A stretch of DNA of 64,000 nt. Origin: Rhipidocladum racemiflorum. Taxonomy: Eukaryota > Streptophyta > Magnoliopsida > Poales > Poaceae. Below are positions 46,203-56,934 of this stretch, one piece after another; positions within the stretch are counted from its first letter, which is position 1, and the number at the start of each line of letters is the position of its first letter. The position numbers and the translations under genes are program-made. The DNA is taken from NCBI GenBank assembly GCA_036346355.1, contig JAYEVF010000031.1, forward strand, positions 434,001 through 498,000. Direction: 5' to 3'. The notes beneath the pieces are model-generated. The model did no database searches, was not told where the DNA came from, and was given only the letters and a program-made list of their open reading frames with translations.

Positions 46203-47471
46203 AAACCAGGTTGCTCGGTGAGAATTCTTTACCCTAGATTAGTAGATTGATATCTTTCCTATAGTCCAGAGAAACGCCATCGATTGGATCTCTCCATACC
46301 AAAACAATTTGAGCCTCGCATTTTCCTTTCCAAAGCAACTGCGTTATTGAATTTTTGGTTGCATCGTCGTGTCGAAGTTGCTGAATTCTAGTCTAGTTGG
46401 AGTCCAGTCGCATACGGTTTCGAGTTGTGTTCCGCTTTGAGTTGTGTTCGGTTTGAGTTGTGTTCCGCTTTGAAGTTGTGCTCCGTGTCGGTCCGAACTG
46501 TTGAAAAAAAAAAAAAAAAGAAAAAGTAGTTCGGACCAAGCTTTCTTCTCATCCAATCGTCGATCGTCGCCCACTTGGTCGTCCGACCGCTGCCCTCTGT
46601 TAGCCGATCGTCGCCGACCGACCGGCGCCATCCTGTTAGCCGATCGTTACCTTCCGACCGTCGCCTCCCGATCGTCGCCGCCGATCAAGTTGCCTACCGT
46701 TAGCCGATCGTTGCTCTCCGATCGTCGCCCGACCGGCCGCCACCGTTAGCCGATCGTTGCTCTCCCGATCGTCGCCGCCGATCGTCGCCCACCGATCGTC
46801 GCCCACCGTTAGTCGATCGTCGCTGCCTGATCGTCGCCCACCTGTCGCCATCGCCGCTCGATCGGTCGGCGCCGATCGATCGCTTCACCTGGTCGTCCGA
46901 TCGTCACACGATCGTCTTCCGCCTACATAGCACTTGAAAGAAAAAGCGAATCGGATCGTTAAAGTAAAAAAAAAAAAAAAAAAAAAAGAGTGCAGAACAG
47001 ATCCAAAAATTTTATGTGCCAAACCTGTTTTCACAAGATCCCAGTCTTTTGAGATAGTTCCCTTCTTTCGCGAATTTTTTCGCTACTGTTTTTCATCTCT
47101 TTGTGGAACTGCATCGTCGCCGACCACGCTTTGAGTCACGATCCTTGCTAGCCTCGAGTCAAGAACTAGTGACTAGACGTTGAACAATTCTTCAATTTTG
47201 CATTCACCGATTGGATTATTGCTAACCTTTTGCTACTAAATTAAGCCTGTCCAAGCTCCACTTTCTACCCGTCTGTGCGTTCGATCCCTTGGCAATCGCT
47301 CTACACAAACTTCGGAGAACCTTTGACAACGCTAACGGCCGACAACGCCTTCTCGCATTGTAAGAACTTGTAAGAACTTGGGTCATAGGCTTGAGCGCTT
47401 GAGAGACTTGCCACCTAGTAGTTGATAGGAACATTATACTTGTGGTTTTGTTTCCTTGTCATCAACTAACC
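46203..47471 (+). other. C leader with CGATCG-rich array and A tracts
   Basis: No credible ORF. A run of 16 A (46504-46519) and a run of 22 A (46966-46987) flank about 380 bp of GC-rich degenerate repeat (about 46540-46920) built on GTTAGCCGATCGTYGC-like units. The gag ATG lies at 47472. Confidence 0.7.
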
Positions 47472-48864
47472 ATGTCGGTGTGACGAGTTCACTTCATCAC
47501 TCTCCACGAACCAAGGGCATCATTGCTCACTTCCAAAAAATGACGAGGGAAGCCACCGATGGTCTTAGCGAGGATGTACGGCTCACTAATGAGCGTATGT
47601 CAATGCAAGAAGACCGTCTCGAGATCCATCGAGGCCGCACAAGGGATTGCTAACACTACTCTTGCTACTATTTTGGCTAGACTTGATACTTTTGCATTTG
47701 CTGCATCTGGTGCTTCCAATCCACCTCCCGTCGTCCAAACAACAATTCAGCTCCACAGGGGAGGCCCCAACAGATTTAGAAGAACAGAGCGAAGAGCCCG
47801 AATATGATGACACCAGCGATGCGGAGGAGGTCAACCCCATCCATTACGATAATGATCGTAACCATCAACGGCTACGCTTGAATCAGCACGGTATGCGACG
47901 TGATCGTCCACGACCAGGGGAACGAGAACGGGATGATGTTTTCCTAAGGTAAATTTCAATATGCCACCTTTTGAAGGTAAATATGACCCTGATGGTTACC
48001 TTAGTTGGGAATTACTTGTGGATCAAAAATTTGCGTGCCATGATTTCCCTGAGAATAGAAGAGTTAGGGCTGCCACAAGTGAGTTCACCGATTTTGCTTC
48101 GCTTGGTGGAGAGAACATTGCCGTGCTCATCCAAATAATATACCCACCACTTGGGAAGCCTTGAAATTGCTAATGAGGCATAGATTTGTTCCTTCATACT
48201 ATGCTAGAGATTTATTGAATAAATTGCAGCGCCCTACAAAGAAGGTAAGAATTCGGTGGAAGAATATTACCAAGAATTGCAAATTGGCATGTTGCGTTGT
48301 GGATTAATTGAGAATGAGGAAGCTTCTATGGCTCGTTTCTTAGGTGGTTTAACTCGAGAAATCCAGGATATTCTAGACTATAAGGATTATAATTCGATGA
48401 CTCGGTTGTTCCATCTTGCTTGCAAAGCTGAACGTGAAGTGCGGGGTCGTCAATCGAGGGCCAAGACTAACTTTTCTGCAGTCGAACTACTTCGTGGACA
48501 CCGCGCACCCTGCTGCCCCTGCCGGCAGTACTACCATGCCGACCTCTTCCATCAACGAGCGGCGTCCACCACCTCAAATTCGGCACCACGACCAACGCCG
48601 ACGAAAAGTGCCACACAAGCTACTACAAATAGTTCGTCGTCGCTTGGTCGCATCAACGGGCGCACCAAAGATGTTGATTGCCATCGCTGCAAGGGTTTCG
48701 GTCACATGATGAGGGAGTGTCCGAACAAGCGTGTGCTAATAATCCGTGAAGACGGCGAGTATGACTCGGCAAGTGATCTTGATGACGAAACATATGCTTT
48801 GCTCAATGAACATGAAGACGGGCGATCCAAATGCCGAGCACGACGGCGCACGTGGCGCCGGTGA
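47472..48864 (+). pseudogene. gag: gag of C, frameshifted
   Basis: ATG 47472 is out of frame by one base with the conserved SPRTKGI block that follows. Frame changes occur near 47640, 47660-47760, 47950 and 48110. Conserved blocks: FEGKYDPDGYLSWEL, EYYQELQIGMLRCGL, EREVRGRQSRAK, and a zinc knuckle CHRCKGFGHMMREC at 48679-48720. Relative to B the breaks are indels rather than stops. It supplies the capsid/nucleocapsid in intact relatives. Confidence 0.87.
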
Positions 48865-51800
48865 TCTTGACCAATATTTGAGTATTATTGCACAACGTGT
48901 GCTTAGTGCTCAGATCGCTGCGCCGATCCAAATCAACGCCACAACTTGTTTTACACAAAAGGCGTCATCAAGGAGCGCTCCATTCGAATAATCATTGATG
49001 GGGAGTTGCAATAATCTAGCCAGATGGACATGGTGGAGAAGCTAGCACTCTCCACTAGACCACACCCTCAGCCCTACCACATTCAATGGTTCAACAACAA
49101 TGCAAACTCAAGGTAACTCGCATGGTAAGAGTACATTTCGCTTTAGGTCCCTATCATGATTATGTTGATTGCGATGTTGTACCTATGCAAGCATGTTCTA
49201 TGTTATTAGGTAGACCGTGGCAATATGATAAGGATTGTTTACATCATGGTAGAACAAATCAATACTCTTTTGTGCATAAAGAAAAGAAAATTGTGCTACA
49301 CCCAATGTCGCCTTGATGCCATTGTAACGGATGAAATCGCTAGATCTAGCAAAGAGAAAAATCGAGAGAATTCTAAGAGTGAAAATCAGATTGTCACCAA
49401 AGGACTTGAACAACATAAACAGAGAGAATCTAACCTTGATTGTGCTAAGCCGAATGAGATTAAATTGAAAGGTGCTTGTTTTCTTGCAACAAAATCTGAT
49501 TTGAATGAGTTGGCTATTTGTAGGTCTACATGCTATGCTTTGGTCTGCAAAGAAACTTTGTTTTCTCTAGAGGAGATGTCCCTCTCTTTGCCTCCTGTTG
49601 TCACTAACCTTTGCAGAATACACCGACATCTTTCCAAAGGACATCCCCTCGGGGCTGCCGCCAATTAGAGGGATTGAGCATCAAATTGATCTCATTCCAG
49701 GGCATCCTTGCCCAACCGAGCACCTTACAGAACCAACCCTGAAGAGACACAAGAGATACAACGCCAAGTTCACGAATTGCTTGATAAAGGGTACGACGTG
49801 AATCTCTTAGTCCTTGTCTTTGTACCGGTCATTTTAGTACCTAAGAAAGATGGAACATGGCGCATGTGTGTAGATTGTCGAGCAATTAATAATATCACCA
49901 TTAGATATCGCCATCCTATTCCTCGGTTAGACGATATGCTTGATGAGTTAAGTGGCTCTACTATGTTCTCTAAAGTTGATTTGCGTAGTGGGTACCACCA
50001 GATTCGCATGAAGTTAGGAGATGAATGGAAAACAGCATTTAAAACTAAGTTCGGGTTATATGAGTGGTTAGTAATGCCTTTCGGGTTGACTAATGCTCCT
50101 AGCACATTCATGAGACTCGATGAACGAGGTTTTACGTGCTTTCATTGGAAAATTTGTGGTAGTTTACTTGATGATATCTTGATTTATAGCAAATCTTTAG
50201 AGGATCATCTTGAACATCTACGTGTTGTTTTTAATGCTTTACGCGATGCACGCTTATTTGGTAACCTTGAGAAGTGCACCTTTTGCACGGATCGAGTATC
50301 TTTCTTGGCTATGTTGTTACTCCACAGGAATTGAAGTTGACCAAGCCAAGGTTGAAGCAATACTGAGTTGGCCGACTCCTAACACGGTCACACAGTGCGA
50401 AGTTTTCTAGGACTTGCTGGATTCTATCGTCGTTTTGTGAAGGACTTCAGCACCATCGCTGCACCCATGAATGAGCTCACCAAGAAAGGTGTACCTTTTG
50501 CTTGGGGCAAGCCGCAGAAGATGCCTTCAACATTCTCAAAGCTAAGTTAACCCATGCACCCTTACTCCGACTTCCAGGACTTTTCTAAGACTTTTGAACT
50601 AGAATGTGATGCTAGTGGAATTGGTTTGGGTGGTGTTCTGTTACAAGAAGGAAAACACATTGCTTATTTTAGTGAGAAATTGAGTGGGCCAAGTTTGAAT
50701 TATTCTACTTATGATAAGGAGTTATATGCACTAGTTCGAACTTTAGAAACATGGCAACATTATTTATGGCCCAAGGAATTTGTTATACATTCGGATCATG
50801 AATCATTAAAACATATTAGAAGTCAAGCTAAACTGAACCGTAGACATGCAAAGTGGGTTGAATTCATTGAGTCATTTCCTTATGTCATCAAACACAAACA
50901 GGAAAGGATAATGTCATTCTTGATGCCTTGTCTAGGAGATATACCATGCTCTCACAACTTGACTTCAAAATTTTTGGTTTGGAAACGATTAAAGAGCAAT
51001 ATGTGCATGATGATGATTTTAAAAATGTGTTGCTCAATTGTAAAGAGGGAAAAACTTGGAACAAATTTGTCCTCAATAATGGGTTTGTGTTTAGAGCAAA
51101 CAAACTATGTATTCCAGCTAGTTACATTCGTTTGTTATTACTACAGAAGCGCATGGAGGAGGATTGATGGGACACTTTGGTGTGAAAAGGACGGAGGACA
51201 TACTCGCTAGCCATTTCTTTTGGCCCGAGGATGAGACGAGACGTGGAACGTTTCATCGCCGCTGTTCTACATGTCAAACAGCTAAGTCACGACTTAATCC
51301 CCATGGTTTATACATGCCTCTGCACTGTTCCTAACGTGCCTTGGGAGGATATTTCTATGGACTTTGTTTTAGGACTCCCTAGAACAAAGAAGGGGAGGGA
51401 TAGTATCTTTGTCGTTGTGGATAGATTTTCTAAAATGGCACACTTCATACCTTGTCACAAAGCGATGACGCTACCAACATTGCTGACTTATTCTTTCGTG
51501 AAATTGTTCGCTTACATGGTGTGCCTAACACAATAGTTTCAGATCGTGACACTAAATTCTTAAGCCACTTTTGGAGAACTTTGTGGGCTAAATTGGGGAC
51601 TAAACTTTTATTTTCTACTACTTGTCATCCTCAAACTGATGGACAAACTGAAGTCGTTAATCGAACTTTATCTACTATGCTTAGGGCTGTTTTGAAAAAG
51701 AACATTAAATTGTGGGAAGAATGTTTGCCTCATATTGAGTTTGCTTATAATCGGTCTATGCATTCTACTACTAAGATGTGCCCTTTTGAGATTGTATATG

Positions 51801-52534
51801 GATTTGTACCTCATGCTCCAATTGATTTGTTACCTCTACCATCTTCGGAGAAATTGAATCTTGATGCTAAACAACGTCTTGATTTGATTATGAAAATGCA
51901 TGAGACAACTAAAGAAAACATAGAACGCATGAATGCTAAATATAAACTTGCTGGTAGTAAGGGAAGGAAACATGTAACTTTTGAACCAGGAGATTTAGTT
52001 TGGTTGCATTTGCGAAAAGATCGATTCCTAGAATTAAGAAAATCTAAGTTGATGCCGCGAGCTGATGGTCCTTTCAAAGTATTGGCAAAGATTAATGATA
52101 ATGCATACAAGCTTGAATTGCCTGCAGATTTTGGGGTTAGTCCCACATTCAACATTGCCGATTTGAAACCATACTTGGGAGAAGATGATGAACTTGAGTC
52201 GAGGACGACTCAAATGCAAGAAGGGGAGGATGATGAGGACATCACTACCATGGATACGGCCATACCTACAAACCCAATGGAAACCAACAATGTCATACAA
52301 GGGCCAATTACTCGAGCTCGCGCACGACAATTCAATTACCAGGTGAATGCGTTCCTCGGGTTGCATACAAATAATTTAATGAATGGAATGCTATTTAATC
52401 CTTGTGATGATTTTATTGTCCTTAGGAACCAAGGAGAAGGACTCCCAAACGTCAAGCATGAAGCCAATTCTTCCGGTGCACAAGTTCAACTCGGATTCGG
52501 CCTCCAGGACAGCACCAACTTCAAACGACCATAA
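48865..52534 (+). pseudogene. pol: pol of C: protease, RT, RNase H, integrase and LTR-encoded CR-type tail
   Basis: Protease region near 48990 (IIDG, SCNNL, with a frame change); ACSMLLGRPWQYDKDC at about 49190. RT: WRMCVDCRAINNITIRYRH to MPFGLTNAPSTFMR; the YxDD region reads SLLDDILIYS through a one-base indel at about 50165. RNase H: LECDASGIGLGGVL, HSDHESLKHIR. Integrase: core open from 51452 (VSDRDTKFLSHFW, HPQTDGQTEVVNR), GPF module at about 52065. The last 100 codons (52231-52534) lie in the 3' LTR: GPITRARARQFNYQVNAFLG ... FIVLRNQGEGLP. Frameshifts near 48864, 49080, 49310, 49610, 50120, 50530, 50900, 51150 and 51460. Confidence 0.9.
52218..52228 (+). other. C polypurine tract
   Basis: AAGAAGGGGAG before the 3' LTR, the same as in B. 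Confidence 0.75.
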
Positions 52535-53156
52535 CTTTTGATCCACAAGGGTGTTTGAGGTCTATGAGTACTGGTTGGAAAGGTTTCGACGTCCTCTTTC
52601 CAACGGATCCGACCCCATCCCCAAATTCCGTCCGAGTCAACGGGAATCTGTAAAACAATTGGCGTCACTTTTCCAAATCGAGAAGACGTGGGCTTTGGGC
52701 CTTGTAATAGAGTTGTAGTTGGTATCCTACTGCTTTGGACGTGTTTCCCACGTCCCTACCTCTTATAAATAGCCAGACATCGGCTCCTTAGGGTTTTGGG
52801 TTTTATTTGATTAGTTTAGCCAAGTGCAAACTTGATCCTGCGAGTTGTCTTTGGACAGCCACCTTGTCAAGATCGTCAATAAGACTCCACTTTGTTTCGC
52901 TTCGATTTTATCCGCAATTTCAGATTGCTTATCCTATTGTTCTTGCTTGTTCTTGGTTGCTTGCAGGAATTGAACTTCAGTGTTCAGGTTGATCGTGCCA
53001 CGGCAAGATCAATAACCGCCGAGTTGGTTTAGCGATTGCTAAAGGCGCATCGTCGTCGTACGGTGTAGTCGGATTGTCAAAGTCGACTCTAACAAATCGA
53101 TCGTGTGTTTCTCATCGAAAGATCGGGACACCCATAGTGCCATCACGGCGCCATCA
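52231..53156 (+). repeat. C 3' LTR
   Basis: 926 bp. It carries the pol stop codon at 52532-52534 and ends GGCGCCATCA, followed by the TSD GATGG. Confidence 0.93.
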
Positions 53157-53161
53157 GATGG
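53157..53161. repeat. TSD of C, right
   Basis: GATGG. Confidence 0.93.
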
Positions 53162-53689
53162 GGCGGCTAGGAGGTGGAGGGAGGAGGAAGGGTGGCGGCT
53201 AGGGTTAGGGGCGCATGGGGGCAGGGGTGGACGTCCCAAGGGCTGGTGGGGAGACCTTTTACCAGCCCCCACACCCAAACCTAGTTCGTTACGGAGACCT
53301 ACTCCATCCCACCAAAGCCCACCAAGGCCCAAACTCCCCCAGGAAGGCCCAAAACCCCGGAAACGGCCCGGAAAAGCTATTAACCTCCATATCCTATAGT
53401 TTTGTCGGGACCCCGAATTTGCAAATCCGGACCCTCTGTGTATTCAGCACTAGTCCAGGAACACGCTAGTGCACACAGTCTTAACATCGGTAAATATCAC
53501 AATCATACCACTCGATACTAATAAAGTACTTTATTTAAATAACTAATCGTTACTCGACCTTATGGTCAAGTTACAATATACGCCTCACAGTGAAACTTAT
53601 TAAGAGAGAAATAGTAGCAATGAAAATCATAGAAGGTAACATCGTGGCGCCATCCAGTAGACCACAGGCAACTGATTGGGCTCGCTTCC

Positions 53690-56040
53690 CTAAGTAGATG
53701 GATCCTCTTGGAGTTCCTCCTCCAAAGCTGGTGTAGTCTCCTCTTCAACTGGTGTTATATTGTGGCAAGGGTGAGTACTTGGTACTCAAGAAGTCATGCA
53801 CGAGAATGCAAGCTAATATACTACATGCATGGCTTGGTACAAAGGAATAGCTCAAGGTATATTTGCGAAATGACATTTGACAAGTAATATAAGTAGATTC
53901 AAAGCAAGAGAAACAAGTAAAGTATAAATAACTTTTCAAGAAGTTTAACAACCATCTTCCCATCCTAAACCACATTTCCATCAACATCATTATTAATCCA
54001 ACCCAACTTTTCAAACCAAGTTATTTTTGAGAAAATCTAACCCTTGACTGTAATTCCCGAGCGATGTCCAATACCGCGGACACGGCTATTCGAATAGATT
54101 CTACACTCTGCAGAGGTTATGCACTTTACCCACAAGATACAGTCAAACACCACAAAGGCGAGTTCCCGTAACAAAGTCTTTCTAAACCTCTAACAATACA
54201 AGTGGTCCTCCCTGCTATTGCACACTAACCCTTCCCTTAGCTAAGGCGAAGTCTAGGCCAATCAACCGTTAGATGGGTACCTGGCCTCACCCGATGCGCT
54301 CCCCGCACAACTTACACAAAGGGTGTAGTTGACCTCCACGAGGTCCCACAGGTACGTTATTAGCAACTTAGTCAACTCGGTCCGTCCCATTACAGACATG
54401 TGGTTGCACGTTAGACCCAGTTCAAAGGCTTGCAAGGTTAAGTCCTTAGGGTGACCAGGGCAAGACTACCCAAAGAACCAAATCAACAGCCCCAATGCCA
54501 CAACTGGCCCACCTGATTACTCTTGCCACAGGCCCCGGTCAAAATCGTTTATCAAACCCAGCTTGATTACCATGCACCATGTGCCATCAACATCACATGA
54601 TACCTTTCCAAAACAGGTTCAATATATCATTAAGTCAATATTAACATTTGATTGTCCAAAATCATGTCATGAGCACGCAGGTGCTCTAAGCGATACTACA
54701 ACGTTCTAAACCCATGTTGGCAATTTAATAATGTCCAACTAGTAATCCACAACTAGGGTGACAAAGGGGTCATGGCACATACTTAAATAATCAAGGTGTC
54801 ATACAGCAAATTGGTGTTTATCTAATCCCCCATGTTTAAATAAAGTATTTTCTATTTGAACTTAGCATGCAATAGGTTAAATCAAAATAGATTTCAAAAT
54901 AGGATCAACATGGTCAAACCACAACTTGCCTTCAAAAAGTACTTGTTCTTGGTCTTGAGTTGGATCCTGAGTTAATACTTCTCCTTCGAATCCTTCCGGC
55001 ACTTCAACGTCTACTCGTAAAGCGTGCAAATAGCAAATACACGAATAAACAATAGGCAAAAAGTGTCCAAACATCCAAATAAAATCCATAAACAGAGAGA
55101 ACATAATTTTATGAGTTTTTAGAAACTGGAATCGTCAAATTTGGAGTTAAGACGTTAAAAGTTATGATTATTTAAAGTTTAAATAATCAATTAAATAATT
55201 TTTCAGAGAAAAACTTTAGTCCAAAAATTAAATAAAATTCATATTTAGGTAGATCTCAAATTTATACAAATTTAGAAATTTGAATCACTCAAATCGGAGT
55301 TGAAACGCAAAAGTTATAAACGTTTGAAGTTTGAAACAAAATCTGAAATCATTATTTCGAATTAATAAATCATTTTCTTTTTCGGAAATTAATTATTGCG
55401 TCGGCATGGACACGTGGCAAAGACCTTTGGATTGGTCTGGCCGCGTCAGCCGATCCATGGACTCGGTCCACGCCGGCTCGGAGTCTACCGTGGACCCGGT
55501 CCACGGCTCCACGTGAGACCGACATGTGGGACCACTCGGGTAGCGTCATCGGCCCGGCGTCGGCGGGCTCGGCCGCGGTCTTGGCAGTGGAGTCCCTCCG
55601 ATGGCGTCATGGGTGGCGTCATGGTGCGATCGGCCCGACACGCGGGCCCGCGTGTCGCTGACTCCACGCCGCGCGTGGCGCGGCGGCGGTTCGGCTCCTG
55701 GACACGTGGCACGATCGTGGCCGTTGGTTTGAAAACCGACGGCTAGGATTGATTTGGGCCTCAAGTGCTTGGGGCGCACGGGTTGATCTGGGCCGTTGGA
55801 TCTTGATCTAACGGTCCGCATCCAATCTAGCCTGGTGCGCTTCCGCCACGTGGCACGACCTAAGCCGTTGGATCTAGATCCAACGGTTGAGATTAGATCT
55901 AGGATTTTCAACGGGAACTCACCGAGGGTGACGTGGCGCGATCTCGAGCCCTTGGATCTTGATCGGACGGTTGGTGGAGCTCGGGTCGGCGATGGCTTCA
56001 CCCGGCGCTTAGCTTGGCCGGAGATGAAGACGATGACCAC
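53690..56040 (-). other. Putative three-exon ORF inside the A3 3' LTR
   Basis: On the minus strand: exon 1 is open upstream of 56040 and ends at 55923 (CTCG|GTGAGT), reading VIVFISGQAKRR and then TVRSRSKGSRSRHVTL; exon 2 is 55010-54930 (81 nt), from GAGTAG|AC to GAAG|GCAAGT; exon 3 is 53748-53690 (59 nt), from ACCAG|TT to TAG, reading EEETTPALEEELQEDPST. Introns would be 912 and 1181 bp, all phase 1. The codon at 56040 is GTG, not ATG, so the start is unresolved. The product would be small and acidic at its C-terminus, with no recognised domain. Confidence 0.48.
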
Positions 56041-56273
56041 GGTCTCGGCGTTCGGCGCGCTCGGCGAGATGAAAGGTCTCTTCGGTGCGTCGTCACTGGG
56101 GTCCTAGATCTGCGTTTCTGCGGCGGCGGAGGACGACGGCGGCGGAATCGGCTTTTAACCGCGGGCGAAACAGATTCTAACTCCGGCGAGCTCAGACGGC
56201 AAACGGCGACGGCTCAGCGAGATGGCTCGAGGACACGGTGCGCGGAAGAGGGCAACCTCGGGCGTGACCGGGC

Positions 56274-56281
56274 TTTAAATA
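56274..56281 (-). promoter_or_regulatory. Probable TATA box of the A3 LTR
   Basis: TATTTAAA on the minus strand, at the same place as in A2. Confidence 0.6.
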
Positions 56282-56900
56282 GCCTCGGCGTTCGTGCGAG
56301 ACGGAAACCTAGTTCTCCACGGCGCGGCGGCGGCGAGTCCGGCTTCGGACTCGGGCGGAGACGACGACGCCACCGGCCCACGTGGCACGATCAACGGCCC
56401 GCGATCGCGTGGGCGCGATCGGATCCGGGCCGGATTCGACCGAAGCGGTACGGGGAAATCCTGACCGTTGGATCTTGATCCAACGGTTGGGATCGATTAG
56501 GTTTTGGAGTTGGTTCGGTCGAGTCACGTGGCTCGGGTCGGGTTCGGGTCGGACTCGAACTCGAGTCTGACTCGGGCTCGGTCGGATGAACAGTACAAAC
56601 CCACTCGCATTTTCCAGCGATTTAATAATTAAAATAATTCCCAAAAATTCATTTAATTCATTAAAAATAGCAAAATACTCAGAAAAATTCCAGAAAAATT
56701 CTGGAAAATATTTTGGAACATTTTGGACTCAAATAAAATATTTCCAACAGAATTTTATTTGCAAAGTTTAATTCTTTAATTATTTCAACATGGAATAAAT
56801 TCAAATAAATTCCAAATAAATCCCAGAAAATTCCAAAAATTCACCAAAGTGCCAAATCACACATGAATTTAAGAAAAGCAAAATTTTGGGGTGTTACAAA

Positions 56901-56912
56901 CCTCCCCCCCTT
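56901..56912 (-). other. A3 polypurine tract
   Basis: Minus strand AAGGGGGGGAGG next to the LTR, as in A2. Confidence 0.9.
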
Positions 56913-56934
56913 AATAGAATCTCGTCCCCGAGAT

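Larger units (their letters stand above)
45269..53156 (+). mobile_element. Element C: complete CRM-like Ty3/gypsy element
   Basis: 7888 bp, with LTRs 45269-46189 and 52231-53156, PBS, gag, pol and PPT, and a perfect TSD GATGG. It is related to B throughout gag and pol but has different LTR text after the first 20 or so bases. The first two thirds of the LTR pair differ at only a few sites, so the insertion is recent. Breaks in the coding region are mostly small indels. Confidence 0.95.
24742..53402 (-). mobile_element. Element D: LARD-like LTR retrotransposon without recognisable genes, split by A2, C and A3
   Basis: Minus orientation. The 3' LTR is 24742-27085; the interior is 27086-28639 plus 40692-43329; the 5' LTR is 43330-45268 plus 53157-53402, cut by A3. 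A PPT (27086-27097) and a PBS (43311-43322) are in the right places. The interior totals about 4.2 kb, and I recognise no gag, protease, RT or integrase on either strand; its ORFs are short and without motifs. This fits a non-autonomous large retrotransposon derivative. By eye the two LTRs differ at roughly 25-30 sites over 2.2 kb. The LTR terminus at 24742 lacks its first bases, so no TSD can be shown. Confidence 0.75.
43330..53402 (-). repeat. D 5' LTR, interrupted by element C and cut by A3
   Basis: 43330-45268 and 53157-53402 together match 24742-27085 up to CCTATAGTTTT, where A3 begins. The remaining 140 or so bases of LTR start should lie beyond A3, outside the window. Confidence 0.85.
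53403..56898 (-). repeat. A3 3' LTR
   Basis: 3496 bp, ends TGTAACACC at 56898 (minus) and CCCGACA at 53403. TATA box TTTAAATA at 56274-56281. Palindromic units at about 55721, 55793, 55864, 55949 and 56464. Confidence 0.93.

Noticed and set aside
46501..46888. Arg/Ser-rich ORFs on both strands of the C leader
   Set aside because: Translation of the CGATCG-type repeat; low complexity and without a counterpart in B.
55546..56040. A 164-codon continuous ORF on minus in the A3 LTR as a complete gene
   Set aside because: Begins with GTG and reads through a strong GTGAGT donor; the conserved part ends at the donor, so only exon 1 is claimed.
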